Positions 46,239 to 55,823 of a DNA stretch of 64,000 bases are shown in pieces. The stretch is from Haloarcula hispanica ATCC 33960 (GTDB taxonomy: Archaea; Halobacteriota; Halobacteria; Halobacteriales; Haloarculaceae). Under the pieces are notes generated by a model that did no database searches, was not told the DNA's origin, and saw only the letters and a program-made list of their open reading frames with translations. Position 1 is the first letter of the stretch; each line of letters begins with the position of its first letter. The translations under genes and the position numbers were made by a program. The stretch is taken from contig NC_015948.1 of the NCBI RefSeq assembly GCF_000223905.1, positions 1,736,001 through 1,800,000 of the forward strand, in the 5' to 3' direction.

Positions 46239-46759
46239 TAGTGTCCAATCTTATGGAGTGGAGGGTAATAGTACTACCTTGCCAACGACTCACATGTCGC
46301 TACCGTTCGGATACGACTCCTCCCAATCTCAGATGCAAAGATAGAGCCGTTTACCGGCATATGAGCACCTGTATCACGATTTTCGTCTACGGATCGTAAT
46401 ATTCTGTTTTCCTACCCTAATATCGAACAAAACAGAGAGTTGCCACTATGTAACTCTCCCTTCATTAACGGCTAAAGAGAATTGAGGAGGCTACTGACTT
46501 GCGAAGCGCTCTCAATCATGAAAGACCACGACAATGTATTAGTATTCGAACACTTCATACCTGCTGAACACGTACCTATGGCCGTAATGAACTGGAAGCA
46601 CCCACGAGACAAGACTGCGGCTATGGCGAAACAAGAAGAAGCAAACAGCGGGACGGAGTGGTCATTCATCGCAGCGCTGATGACTGCTGCATAACGGTTT
46701 TCTCACCGTCCAGAACTGAGTCCTACAGCGACGGGTCTATGCACCGCAGACAGAGGCCG
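46239..46759. other. AT-rich gene-poor region
   Basis: About 520 bp, notably richer in A+T than its surroundings, between UPF0058 and the pilus operon. The only candidate gene is the 58-residue frame listed separately. I see no tRNA, repeat array or insertion-sequence ends. Lower G+C in haloarchaea often marks acquired or decaying DNA, but the stretch is too short to say. Confidence 0.4.
46518..46694 (+). CDS. Doubtful small ORF in AT-rich region
   Basis: ATG 46518 opens 58 residues (MKDHDNVLVFEHFIPAEHV onward, ending ALMTAA); a TAACGGCTAAAG stretch lies about 45 nt upstream. Codon use is not typically haloarchaeal (few G/C third positions). There is no recognised motif. It may be a fragment of a decayed gene or chance. 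Confidence 0.25.
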   Translation: MKDHDNVLVFEHFIPAEHVPMAVMNWKHPRDKTAAMAKQEEANSGTEWSFIAALMTAA

Positions 46760-47515
46760 TTAGGTGACAGTACGGATATCGACCGTCGTATTGTGGACGA
46801 CAGCGCGGCTGACACCAGTACACTGGTAGGTGTGTGGTTCCGAGTGGCCCGACCAGTTCGACAGTTCCTGCTCGAACAGGCGGTGCCATGCATCCGGATA
46901 TGCAGTCTCCGAGACGTTGATCGAGACGGTTGTCGCGGACGGTGACTTGCCAGCCTGTGGCGAAATAAGCGTCTTGTTCTGGATAGCGGTCTCGATTGTG
47001 ACGCGGTTCGACGACGAGAAATCCGTCTCTCCGTCGAGGGAAAGGGCAGAGATGTATACACTGTCACTTCCGGGGCTACACCGGAAGCGGGGTTTCCGTG
47101 AAACGACCAGCCCCTCCTGCTGGACCCGGTACACTGCACCGCTGGTGTAGACGATATCAGTCCCCGAATCAGTCTCCCGAACGAACGCTCCGGTCGAAAT
47201 ATTCGTTGACTGCCCGTCGACAGTTACGTTAAGCGTCGACGGTCGGATGGAGAGTCCGTGACCCTGGAGTTTCATACTCGTGGTCCGTCGTGGAGCGTTG
47301 CCCTGAATGTGGTCGCCCGTGGTTTCCGCGAACCCGACCATCGACGTTTCTGCGACATCGGTTGTCGCCCCCTGTTGGATGGCATCGAACGCCCCAAGCC
47401 CACCAAGCGTCACCAGCGCAATCCCAGTAATGATGATGCTGAACGTGAGCGTAAACGCGAGCAGGTCGGACACACCACGGTCGTGACCGCTTTGGCTTGA
47501 CAGCGGCGAAGTCAT
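46760..47515 (-). CDS. Pilin-like protein of pil operon
   Basis: 251 residues. The N-terminus DRGVSDLLAFTLTFSIIITG (residues 12-31) is a class III/type IV pilin-like hydrophobic segment with Asp-Arg-Gly-Val-Ser as in archaeal pilins. The rest is a Thr/Ser-rich beta domain with several N-X-S/T sites. It is last in the operon and overlaps the previous gene by ATGA. Likely a minor pilin or a cell-surface subunit. Confidence 0.7.
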   Translation of the reverse strand: MTSPLSSQSGHDRGVSDLLAFTLTFSIIITGIALVTLGGLGAFDAIQQGATTDVAETSMVGFAETTGDHIQGNAPRRTTSMKLQGHGLSIRPSTLNVTVDGQSTNISTGAFVRETDSGTDIVYTSGAVYRVQQEGLVVSRKPRFRCSPGSDSVYISALSLDGETDFSSSNRVTIETAIQNKTLISPQAGKSPSATTVSINVSETAYPDAWHRLFEQELSNWSGHSEPHTYQCTGVSRAVVHNTTVDIRTVT

Positions 47516-47976
47516 CCGCGAGTCACCTCCATACAGCCGGCTGTCTGGTTGTACGATACAGCCAGGGGCCCACTGGAGACGACAGACGGGCAGACATTAG
47601 TTTCGTTCTCGAAGCGGACGACAGCATACCGATTCAGTCCTGATGCGTTCACGTACACACGCGTGCGCGAAGCATCAGGAGAGACCTCGACGTTGTACGA
47701 CTGATCAGCGATGCGCTCGGGATACATCGCACGGAACGATACTGTCGAGTTGAGCGTGTCGGTGTCGAACGCATCTAAGCGGATCAGGTCGCGCGCGATA
47801 CCATCGCCGACGTTCTCCAGAGCTTCTTCAGTCACTCGCTCACGCTGTGAGTCGACCATCTGGCTCCCGCCGATGAGGAGGCCGGTCACCAGCAGCGACG
47901 TGATACCGATAGTGAGTGCCTGCGTGACCGCCGGCGAGACGCCGCGGCTGTCAAACAGGAAACGGGCGAGGTTCAT
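47512..47976 (-). CDS. Pilin-like protein of pil operon
   Basis: 154 residues. N-terminus DSRGVSPAVTQALTIGITSL with a hydrophobic helix (residues 12-37) after a short basic leader (MNLARFLF), close to the RGVSPV archaeal pilin/archaellin motif. The polar domain contains N-X-S/T sites and two Cys that could form a disulfide (CPSVVSSG and CMEV). Its start shares one base with the stop of the preceding gene. Confidence 0.7.
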   Translation of the reverse strand: MNLARFLFDSRGVSPAVTQALTIGITSLLVTGLLIGGSQMVDSQRERVTEEALENVGDGIARDLIRLDAFDTDTLNSTVSFRAMYPERIADQSYNVEVSPDASRTRVYVNASGLNRYAVVRFENETNVCPSVVSSGPLAVSYNQTAGCMEVTRG

Positions 47977-48866
47977 CAGTCGTCGACCTCCACCAGTACT
48001 GTTCGATTGTAGCTCGCAGACGGTGTGTCGTAAGTCATGTCGATGGCAGGGACGACTGGATAGTTGACACGAGCAACTGGAGCGGCATAGTTCGAGGACG
48101 GGAACGTCCCGACTGCCGCAAACTGGTACCGCCCTTCGGCCTTATTTCCGTTCTTTATTTCAACTGAGTACGGGGGGTTGAGGCTGTGATAGCTATCGAA
48201 GGAGCTGCTGTTGCTTCCGACAGTGCATGACCCGGCGGCGAGGTCGACAGTGACGTCTCCGTTGCCGTGACATTGCGTTTTTCCGTCGACTGTGACGTTG
48301 TTTCCACTATCACTTGTACTCGGTTCAACTGACAGTTTCATGTCCTCAGGGCCGTTTCGAATGACGACAGTGAAGGTATTCGTTGAGCCGCCGACGACGT
48401 CCGCAGTGAGATTGAACACCGCGATGTGAGAGACGCTGTTCGCAACCGTCCAGTCGTTCCGGTTACCACCACCCGATGGGTTTGGTCGCTTGAATTCGGA
48501 AGAGGAACCTGTCCGGTTCACCTCTGTCCCTTTCGACGCCGACTCGTTCAGCGTCGCGTTGAGATAGGTTCCGCCGCTGCTTGCGACGACCCGGTTGTGC
48601 GTTCGCGTGTAGTTCCGAAGCGCGTACTCGTATCGCTCCTCGAATCCATCGAGGCCATCGCCACGCGCTTGGGCCGCGAGTTGTCCGAGGTCGCGCTCGA
48701 CAGAGGCTTCGCGGTCAGCCGTGCGCTCGATGGTATCCGCACTTCCGGTAGTCGTGATACCGTCAGTGACCGCGAGACTGTGAGCAAACAGAATCGTGCT
48801 GAACACGACGATAGCGACAGCAATACCACCGACCAACAGCAGTTGTCCGCGCTCGTTGGCTACCAT
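47976..48866 (-). CDS. Membrane-anchored surface protein of pil operon
   Basis: 296 residues. One N-terminal helix (about 8-30, QLLLVGGIAVAIVVFSTILF) preceded by ERG; then a long extracellular region with N-X-S/T sites and a Cys pair (CHGN, CTVG). It fits the TadE/pilin-like accessory proteins seen with haloarchaeal PilBC pairs. The gene overlaps its neighbour by 7 nt. Confidence 0.65.
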   Translation of the reverse strand: MVANERGQLLLVGGIAVAIVVFSTILFAHSLAVTDGITTTGSADTIERTADREASVERDLGQLAAQARGDGLDGFEERYEYALRNYTRTHNRVVASSGGTYLNATLNESASKGTEVNRTGSSSEFKRPNPSGGGNRNDWTVANSVSHIAVFNLTADVVGGSTNTFTVVIRNGPEDMKLSVEPSTSDSGNNVTVDGKTQCHGNGDVTVDLAAGSCTVGSNSSSFDSYHSLNPPYSVEIKNGNKAEGRYQFAAVGTFPSSNYAAPVARVNYPVVPAIDMTYDTPSASYNRTVLVEVDD

Positions 48867-49432
48867 ACGACCAGACGCACCTCCACGACGTTGTAGACGA
48901 TAGAGTCGGGCTCCGCGTCGGGAGCGAAATACCCGTCGACGGTCGAGAGGGGCGGTCCGGTCCCGCTGCAGTCGCCGATTCGAGCGGGCATATCGTCGGT
49001 CAGCGTCACCGTTTCGGTCGCGACGGCTGCGTCGGCTGGCCGGTCAGCAACGTTTGCGTCTGTTTCCTGCGAGACGATGGTAGTCTGGCGCGCGTCCGAA
49101 TCCGAGTCCCAGTAACTGAAGTATAGATTGTACTGGTCGCCCTGACGGTCGAAGGTCTGGTTCAACATCATCTCGAACTCGGTGGAACTGCCAGTCTGAT
49201 TGCCGTTGAGTGTCGGCGTTCCGACGCTGTAACACGCCGTCGCGTTGTGCAGCGCACCGGTTTCTGCCGCCAGTGATAGCGTATCGCTCGCACGACTCTC
49301 CAGTTCTGCTGTCCGCTGCTGGGAACCCGTCTGGAACGGGCCAGTGTCGACTGCCGACAGGCCGTAGACGGTCGCCGTCACAACGACGATGGCCGCGAGA
49401 ACGCCTTCCAGCGTATAGGCTTGGCCACGCAT
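48860..49432 (-). CDS. Membrane-anchored surface protein of pil operon
   Basis: 190 residues from ATG 49432; a longer frame exists but adds only Arg-rich shadow sequence. MRGQAYTLEGVLAAIVVVTAT places RGQAYTLEG before an N-terminal helix, the pattern of haloarchaeal pseudopilins. The exposed part has two Cys (ACYSVG and GDCSG). It starts 2 nt after the preceding stop. Confidence 0.65.
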   Translation of the reverse strand: MRGQAYTLEGVLAAIVVVTATVYGLSAVDTGPFQTGSQQRTAELESRASDTLSLAAETGALHNATACYSVGTPTLNGNQTGSSTEFEMMLNQTFDRQGDQYNLYFSYWDSDSDARQTTIVSQETDANVADRPADAAVATETVTLTDDMPARIGDCSGTGPPLSTVDGYFAPDAEPDSIVYNVVEVRLVVW

Positions 49433-49434
49433 CG

Positions 49435-49956
49435 TTACCACACCCTCACGACGAGCCAGCAGACCGGGTCGCACTGGCCGGTCGCGTTGGTCAGTTTCAC
49501 CACGCGAGACGTCGTTGCGACGTTGTCTCTGTCGGCGACATCGGGCCCCCAAGCGAGCCGCTGGTCGTGGTCATCAACTGCCGGGTCCCGTGTCCCTGCT
49601 TTGAGCGATGACGCGTTGACCACCGTTACGTTCACCCGCGGGTTCACGCGGCGCTCCGTCGCGACGTCGAGTCCGGCTTTCTCCTTGAGACCGCTGAGAT
49701 CTGTGTCCGCGTTGAGGGACGCATTGATCCCACCACTCGTGTTGTAGCGAATGAGGTTTCGCGTCCCGTCGACGGAGTAGTTTTCGACGAGGTACGTCCC
49801 CGCCCTGTCCGCAATTGGTTGGTTACGCTGTACGTCTGGGGATTCGTACACGCCGACCGCACTTCCCTGTACGAAGGCCAATACCCCGATTATCGTCACG
49901 AGCAGGACGCTCACCCCTACGGCGAAGTCCTGCGGTGTTTGTGCTCTTGTATCCAT
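49435..49956 (-). CDS. Membrane-anchored surface protein of pil operon
   Basis: 173 residues from ATG 49956. RAQTPQDFAVGVSVLLVTII forms a short polar head and hydrophobic helix (about 10-32). The exposed region has N-X-S/T sites and a C-terminal CDPVC. It is first of the five small genes after pilC, with a 58-nt gap from the pilC stop. Confidence 0.65.
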   Translation of the reverse strand: MDTRAQTPQDFAVGVSVLLVTIIGVLAFVQGSAVGVYESPDVQRNQPIADRAGTYLVENYSVDGTRNLIRYNTSGGINASLNADTDLSGLKEKAGLDVATERRVNPRVNVTVVNASSLKAGTRDPAVDDHDQRLAWGPDVADRDNVATTSRVVKLTNATGQCDPVCWLVVRVW

Positions 49957-50014
49957 ATCCCACACACCCTATTTTCTGTCTGATACGTCCGCTGTCGAAC
50001 CGCGAGTGGGGCCG

Positions 50015-52051
50015 CTATCCCACGGCGATCCACACCACCAGTGCAATCGTCGACAGGACGACTGCGAACTTTACGCCGGCGACGAGCTTCACTTCCCGAA
50101 TGTAGCCGGCGATAAACGACGACAGCAGTGCCTGCAGCGTCACCGCGTGGAAGAACAGCATCGACAGCAGTTCCGTGTCGACACTGCCACCGAACCCACC
50201 GCCGGGCGCGCTCGAACTGCTTGACCCGGAGGCCTGCGTCGCCAGCCCCGACATCACATCGAGGAACTGTGTCTTTAGCAGCGCCATCACGCCCAAAAGC
50301 GTCAGGTAGGTCATCAGGATGATGACCGTCTGCATCCGCGTCCGGGATTTGCGCTCCCGCTCGATGTCGTCCTGGTTCTCCGAGGCCTGAGCGGCCGTCG
50401 AGAGTACGTCCTGAATCTGGCTGGAGGCCTCCTGTGCCTCCGCGATAAGCTTGACCGTCCGGGCCAGTCGTGGGACGTTGTACTTGTTGTTAAATTCCCG
50501 GAGCGCGTCTTTCAGGCTCGTTCCGTAGTTGACCTTTGCGTGGATGGTCTCGAACTCCTCGGAGAGCTTTCCAGAGGACGTCTCGGAAACCACCTTGACC
50601 GACTCCAGCAGCGTCATTCCGGTGTCGTTGGCTGACGCGAGCTTCCGGAGGTTCTCCGAGAGTTTCCCGATTATCGCCTTCCGCGAACGCTGGTTCCACT
50701 CGTAGAAGATCATCAGCGGGATGAAGTTGATGTACATCGGGACGTACACCCAGAAGAACGTCGAGCGGACCGGGACGGCGATCATTCCATCCAGCGATAA
50801 CGGAGCCCAGCCGATGACGATAGCCGCGACGATGGCAAGGATGGACAGCGGCACCGTCAGCCACAGCACCAACAGCGGGTGGTCACGGAAGAACAGGTCG
50901 GGCCGTGTGAGGATGGCGAGGAGTTCGTGGGTCCCTTCCCGGCTCTTGATCCGGTCGAAGACGCTGTAGGTACCCGTGTAGCTCTCGATGAGTCCGAGGT
51001 TGAACACGCCGACACCTTCGTCGACGACGAGTTCCTTCTCGCCGGGACTCGAACGCAGATAGCCGTCCCCGATGGAGTCCTGCGTGACAGTCGAGACGAG
51101 GACGAGAAAGCCCAGACCCGTCAGGGGAATCAGCCCGTACACGGTGCCGTAGATGAGCGACTTCTGGGCGTTCCCCATCATCGACATGATGACCAGAATG
51201 ATGATGAGAAGCAGCGGGAACAGCGAGAGCGTCATGTACATCTCGCCGAACAGTTCCAGCGTCTCCAGCATCTTCTCCTGTTCCTGCCGGGCGGTTCGCA
51301 TGTGCTTTTCCTTCTGGTCTTCGAGGAAGGAAGTCATGTCCCCGCCGGAGTTGATAATAGAGAGCATGTCCGTCAGGAACTGCGACAGTTCGTCCGACGG
51401 AGTCTGCAGCGCCTGGTTCCGGACAGCGGTCCGGTAGTCGGTATCGAAATACTCCGTCTCCAGTACGATAGACTGGAACTCCTTTGCGACCTCACCGTAC
51501 GTGTCTTCAGCCTTCCCCATCGACTGCAGGATTTCGAGTTGATTGAGCCCGCCCACGGACAGCGCATACATGAACGAGATCGAGTCGGACAACAAGACGT
51601 TGATTTCGCGCTCGCGCGCGCTCGCACGGAAATACGGAATCGAGACAAGCGAGCCAAAGCCGATACCGAACCCGATGGCGCCGAAGACGAAGCCGGTCAC
51701 GATGACGAGGAAGGGGAGTTTCAGCACGGCCAGAATCTCTGAGACGCTCTCAGACACCGGAATTCCGATGAGCGTCGGCGCTTCCCCACCGGCAAACAGC
51801 AACTGGACCAGCAGATAGCCGAGGAACGTGCCGACGAGCCACAGTGCGAGGCCCGCGATGACGCCGACCGCGAGTGCGCGTGCGAGGAACATCTCGACGT
51901 TGTCGGCCATCCGGGCCTCCGCGAGTTTGTTCTCGACGCTGTTGACGAAGTCGCCCTCGTCGTCGAACACCATCTGGTACGCCGGGTAGAACGTGTCACC
52001 GAGGGCACCGCCGCTGCCCACCTGTTGCTGACTCGGGGTGTCGAGGCTCAT
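50015..52051 (-). CDS. pilC: PilC/TadC-type pilus inner-membrane platform protein
   Basis: 678 residues, the usual double-domain archaeal PilC: two T2SF-type cytoplasmic domains separated by membrane helices (groups near residues 62-90, 112-135, 275-320, 405-450 and 580-670). T2SF features include LSDSISFMYALSVGG and NLRKLASANDTGMTLLESVK. It is the platform on which PilB drives pilin assembly. It overlaps pilB by ATGA. Confidence 0.88.
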   Translation of the reverse strand: MSLDTPSQQQVGSGGALGDTFYPAYQMVFDDEGDFVNSVENKLAEARMADNVEMFLARALAVGVIAGLALWLVGTFLGYLLVQLLFAGGEAPTLIGIPVSESVSEILAVLKLPFLVIVTGFVFGAIGFGIGFGSLVSIPYFRASAREREINVLLSDSISFMYALSVGGLNQLEILQSMGKAEDTYGEVAKEFQSIVLETEYFDTDYRTAVRNQALQTPSDELSQFLTDMLSIINSGGDMTSFLEDQKEKHMRTARQEQEKMLETLELFGEMYMTLSLFPLLLIIILVIMSMMGNAQKSLIYGTVYGLIPLTGLGFLVLVSTVTQDSIGDGYLRSSPGEKELVVDEGVGVFNLGLIESYTGTYSVFDRIKSREGTHELLAILTRPDLFFRDHPLLVLWLTVPLSILAIVAAIVIGWAPLSLDGMIAVPVRSTFFWVYVPMYINFIPLMIFYEWNQRSRKAIIGKLSENLRKLASANDTGMTLLESVKVVSETSSGKLSEEFETIHAKVNYGTSLKDALREFNNKYNVPRLARTVKLIAEAQEASSQIQDVLSTAAQASENQDDIERERKSRTRMQTVIILMTYLTLLGVMALLKTQFLDVMSGLATQASGSSSSSAPGGGFGGSVDTELLSMLFFHAVTLQALLSSFIAGYIREVKLVAGVKFAVVLSTIALVVWIAVG

Positions 52052-54540
52052 TCGCTATCTGCCTCCGCTCCGGCCTTCGGAACGAACTGGCCGAAGTCGA
52101 TGCTGTCTTCGTCAGCGCTTTCCTCGGAATCGTCCATCAGCGCCGAGACGATGTCCGGCGTTTCGCGGCTCTTGTACGTGTTGAACAGCGGCTGTGCGTT
52201 GTCGAGCACCTGCTTTGTCTCCTCGACCATTTCCGGCGGCGCGTCCGGCCGGGGCACCATCTCCTCTTTTTCCGGGTCGATATCGATCTTGACAGATTCC
52301 ATCTCCCGGAGGTCCTCGAGCGACAGTTCGAGCTGGTCGTTGGCGATGAGCGTGAGAATGGTGTCGGGGTCGTTGATGAACGCCTGGATGGTCGCCGCGA
52401 CCTGCGTGTAGGTGTTCAGCCCCTTCTCGATGAGGTATGCGAGGACGACCTTGCGCTTGAACAGTTCCTCGTCGAGTTTATCCTGGGTCCACCCGCGGTC
52501 GAACTTGATCTCTTCGAGTGTGTTCGAGTTCCCCATCTGGATGTACTCGTCCGTCTCGGCGCGCCACTCGTACACGTCCCGGACGTTGATCTCGTCGTTC
52601 TCGGCGGAGTACTCGTTGATTTCGGTCAGGGACTTGTTCCGGCGGACCTTGTTGCCATCGACCCGCGTCTGGGTCTGAATCGACACGAGGTCGAGCGCTG
52701 TAAACAGCGTTTTCGAGACGTTGATAGGTTCGGTCGTGAACCGCTTGATGACCTCGCCGACGGAGTCGGCGTGGAACGTGGTGTAGGTGGTGTGGCCGGT
52801 CGACATGACCTGAAACAGCGTCCGGCCTTCCTCGCCACGGATCTCACCCATGACGATGTAGTCAGGGCGCTGACGGAGTGCGGCCTCAAGCAGGTCGAAC
52901 TCGTCGACGTCGCCCTTGTCGTCCTCACCGAAGGAGGGGCGCGTGACGCTTGCCACCCAGTTCCGCTGGGGTAGCTCAACCTCGCGCGTGTCCTCGATAG
53001 AGACGATCTTGGAGTTCGACGGGATGAACAGCGAGACGGCGTTCAGGCTCGTCGTCTTCCCCGAGGCAGTACCGCCGGCGAAGATCAGGCTCTTGTTGTT
53101 CTCGATACAGAGCCAGAGGAACGCCATCTCGTCCAGCGAGAAGGTGTTCCAGTTGATGAGGTCGATCGGGGTAAAGGGCACGTCCTTGAACTGCCGGATG
53201 GTGTAGTTCGTCCCGTGGTCGGACACTTCCCGGCCCAGCGTCAACTGGGCACGCGACCCGTCCGGCAGCGTCGCGTCGACCTGGGGCTGGCGCTTCGAGA
53301 TACCCTTCCCGGAACGCTGGGCGAGTTTCACGACGAAGTCGTCGAGTTCCCCCTCGCCGTGTTCGACGTTCGAAATGATCTGCTCGTAGTCGGTGTGATA
53401 GACGAACACCCGGGAGTTGTACCCGTCACAGGAGATGTCCTCCACGTTGATGTCGTGTTTGACGCCGTCGATGCGGGCGTAGCCGACGAAGTCCCGCTTG
53501 AGCATGTACAGCAGCTTCTCGACCTGATACTCGTTTAGCTTCGGGTCGTCGTCTTCGAGGATAGCCGGCTCAGGCCGTGTCGAAATGCCGGAAAGTTGGC
53601 CCGTGGTTTCACTTTGTGTTTCCTCGTCCAGTCCGAACAGTTCCTTGACCTGCCCGAGAACGCTTTCTTCACCGCTACTGGAGACTGTGCCGTTGTAGAG
53701 GTCGTACCGCGAGAGGAGTTGTTCGGCCTCCCGCTGGATGACCTGTGCTCGGTCGGCGTCGGTCCCCTGGACGATGACATCGTCCTCGGAGTACTTGATC
53801 GCGGTCTTGAGCTTGCCCGAGAGGAACTCTCGGAGGTCGATCTCGATATCGGTGAGATACGGCTCGATGACGTAGTACTTCTTCTCGTTCTCTTTCCGTG
53901 AGTGGAAGATGATGACGCAGGCGTAGGGCTTGTTGACCCAGTACCGTTCTAGTTCGTTGAAGTGAGATTTCTTCGACTGGGGAACGGCTTTTTCGAGGTC
54001 GTAACGGTTGACGACGGTTGTATGGCCGTCTCGTGTCGAGAAGAACTCGTCTTCGTCCAGTTCCGGATTCACGTCGACGGTGTTTTCGTCGACGTACTCG
54101 TGCAGTTCACTGGCGATGTCTTCGGCGGCGGACAGCTTGTTTTCCGTGTGTTCGGGATCGAAGTTCAGATACTCACTTTCGTCGAAAGGGATGACTTCGC
54201 CGTCACTGTCACGGGGGAGACTGCCGTCCTCGTAATAGTACTCCTGTTTGAAATGCTCCCATGTGTAGATGTCTTTCGCGACTGGTGTCGTGGTTGGGTC
54301 GAGATACTCCTCGAACGGCGCTTGCAGTGTTTTACCGGCACTTGCCGCGTCTTCGAGACGCTGACTGAGTTCTCTCGGCTCGAAGCCGAGGTACACGCTC
54401 CGGTCGAACCGTCCCCCATCGTGTACCTCCCGCCGGAGATCGTCCCATGTGTATTCGCCGACCCGTACAGGCTCGTCAGTCAGGTTCCCCCCACCGTTGA
54501 CCTGATCCGACTCACCTCCCCCAGTATCATCGATAGCCAT
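52048..54540 (-). CDS. pilB: PilB/TadA-type secretion ATPase
   Basis: 830 residues. The C-terminal ATPase has Walker A GGTASGKTTSLN (near 490), Asp box VSIEDTREVELPQ, Walker B region YIVMGEIRGEEGRTLFQ and His box TGHTTYTTFHADS. The N-terminal 450 residues are long and acidic. It powers pilus assembly with PilC. A TATA-like GATAAAGTTT on the minus strand (about 54569-54578) gives a very short leader before ATG 54540. Archaella ATPases (ArlI) are shorter; adhesive pilus is more likely. Confidence 0.9.
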   Translation of the reverse strand: MAIDDTGGGESDQVNGGGNLTDEPVRVGEYTWDDLRREVHDGGRFDRSVYLGFEPRELSQRLEDAASAGKTLQAPFEEYLDPTTTPVAKDIYTWEHFKQEYYYEDGSLPRDSDGEVIPFDESEYLNFDPEHTENKLSAAEDIASELHEYVDENTVDVNPELDEDEFFSTRDGHTTVVNRYDLEKAVPQSKKSHFNELERYWVNKPYACVIIFHSRKENEKKYYVIEPYLTDIEIDLREFLSGKLKTAIKYSEDDVIVQGTDADRAQVIQREAEQLLSRYDLYNGTVSSSGEESVLGQVKELFGLDEETQSETTGQLSGISTRPEPAILEDDDPKLNEYQVEKLLYMLKRDFVGYARIDGVKHDINVEDISCDGYNSRVFVYHTDYEQIISNVEHGEGELDDFVVKLAQRSGKGISKRQPQVDATLPDGSRAQLTLGREVSDHGTNYTIRQFKDVPFTPIDLINWNTFSLDEMAFLWLCIENNKSLIFAGGTASGKTTSLNAVSLFIPSNSKIVSIEDTREVELPQRNWVASVTRPSFGEDDKGDVDEFDLLEAALRQRPDYIVMGEIRGEEGRTLFQVMSTGHTTYTTFHADSVGEVIKRFTTEPINVSKTLFTALDLVSIQTQTRVDGNKVRRNKSLTEINEYSAENDEINVRDVYEWRAETDEYIQMGNSNTLEEIKFDRGWTQDKLDEELFKRKVVLAYLIEKGLNTYTQVAATIQAFINDPDTILTLIANDQLELSLEDLREMESVKIDIDPEKEEMVPRPDAPPEMVEETKQVLDNAQPLFNTYKSRETPDIVSALMDDSEESADEDSIDFGQFVPKAGAEADSE

Positions 54541-54670
54541 TGTTATTCATCTCCAGTTAGGCAGGAAAAAACTTTATCCCCACCAAATGTCGATGAAAAA
54601 GAAGTTCCGGTTGTTCGTATCACGGTCTCCTTACGGTAGTAAGTGGACCATACTGAATGTTTCGCCGATA

Positions 54671-54685
54671 TTAATTGTCAATTAA
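54671..54685. repeat. 15-bp perfect palindrome at aminotransferase stop
   Basis: TTAATTG-T-CAATTAA, centred on 54678, includes the stop codon of the aminotransferase gene. It is AT-rich in an otherwise GC-rich setting and is not followed by a T-run. It could be a weak terminator, or an operator for pilB, which starts 137 bp on. Confidence 0.6.
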
Positions 54686-55823
54686 GGAATGATTCGATCC
54701 GGGCCATCGCTTCTTTGAGATCGTCGAGACCGGTCGCGTACGACACTCGCAGGTGGCCCGACCCGCCCTCACCAAAGGCAGTTCCGGGTACGACTGCGAC
54801 CCGCTTTTCCTGCAGCAGACTCTCGGCGAACTCGCCGGCATCGTCCCATGGACATTCCGGGAACGCGTAGAAGGCTCCAGCCGCTGGGAAGCAGTCCAGT
54901 CCCATCTCTTCGAAGCGTGTGAGGACGTACTTCCGTCGGCGGTCGTACTGGGCGGCCATGTCTGTGACCTCGTCGCGGCAGTTGTCCAGCGCCTCGATAG
55001 CGGCGTGCTGGGCCGTCGTTGGGGCCGATAGCATCGAGTACTGATGGATGCGGTTCATGGCCTCGATGGCCTCCGGCGGGGCCATCGCGTACCCGAGTCT
55101 GAACCCCGTCATGGCGAACGCCTTCGAGAAGCCGTTGAACACGACGGTCCGCTCACGCATCCCGGGGAGGGTAGCGATAGACGTGTGGTCGTGTTCGTAC
55201 GTGAGATCGGCGTAGATCTCGTCGGCGAACACGAGGAGGTCGTTTTCACGACAGAACGCCGCGACAGACGCCATCTCCTCGGCCGTCATCGTCGCACCGG
55301 TGGGGTTGTTCGGATAGCAGTACACGAGCGCGTCGGCCTCGGCCGCGCCGGACGATTCCAGCACCTCTCGGGTGAGTTTGAACTCGTCTTCCGCGCGTGT
55401 CGGAACGTCGATAACGTCGATCCCGGCGAACGTCGCGCCGGGGACGTACGAGACGTAGCAGGGCTGGGCGATAGCGATGGAATCGCCGGGGTTTAGCAGC
55501 GCCCGGAAGGCGAGGTCGAGCCCCTCGCTCGCGCCCGCCGTGACGAGGATTTCCTCGTCGGGGTCGTACTGGAGATTGTGCGTCGCCGCCTCGTAGTCCG
55601 CGATGCGTTCCCGGAGTTCCCGCTTCCCGCGGTTGGCGGTGTACGAGGTCTGGCCGCGTTCGAGCGACGCGATAGCGGCTTCGCGGGCGGCCCACGGGGC
55701 CGAGAAGTCCGGTTCCCCGACCCCGAGCGAGATGATGTCGTCCATCTCCTCGGCCAGTTCGAAGAACCGCCTGATACCCGAGGGCGGCACGCTGTCGACT
55801 CTGTCCGCTGCTTCGAATGTCAT
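54678..55823 (-). CDS. Class I/II aminotransferase (aspartate-type)
   Basis: 381 residues. The PLP lysine is in FNGFSKAFAMTG (near residue 235), with YCYPNNPTGATMT, DEIYADLTYEHD and LRVSYATG also in place. This is the AspC-like branch with broad specificity in archaea. The upstream Lrp-type gene overlaps it (ATGA), so the pair is one operon and Lrp may regulate it. The stop lies inside a 15-bp palindrome. Confidence 0.88.
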   Translation of the reverse strand: MTFEAADRVDSVPPSGIRRFFELAEEMDDIISLGVGEPDFSAPWAAREAAIASLERGQTSYTANRGKRELRERIADYEAATHNLQYDPDEEILVTAGASEGLDLAFRALLNPGDSIAIAQPCYVSYVPGATFAGIDVIDVPTRAEDEFKLTREVLESSGAAEADALVYCYPNNPTGATMTAEEMASVAAFCRENDLLVFADEIYADLTYEHDHTSIATLPGMRERTVVFNGFSKAFAMTGFRLGYAMAPPEAIEAMNRIHQYSMLSAPTTAQHAAIEALDNCRDEVTDMAAQYDRRRKYVLTRFEEMGLDCFPAAGAFYAFPECPWDDAGEFAESLLQEKRVAVVPGTAFGEGGSGHLRVSYATGLDDLKEAMARIESFLN

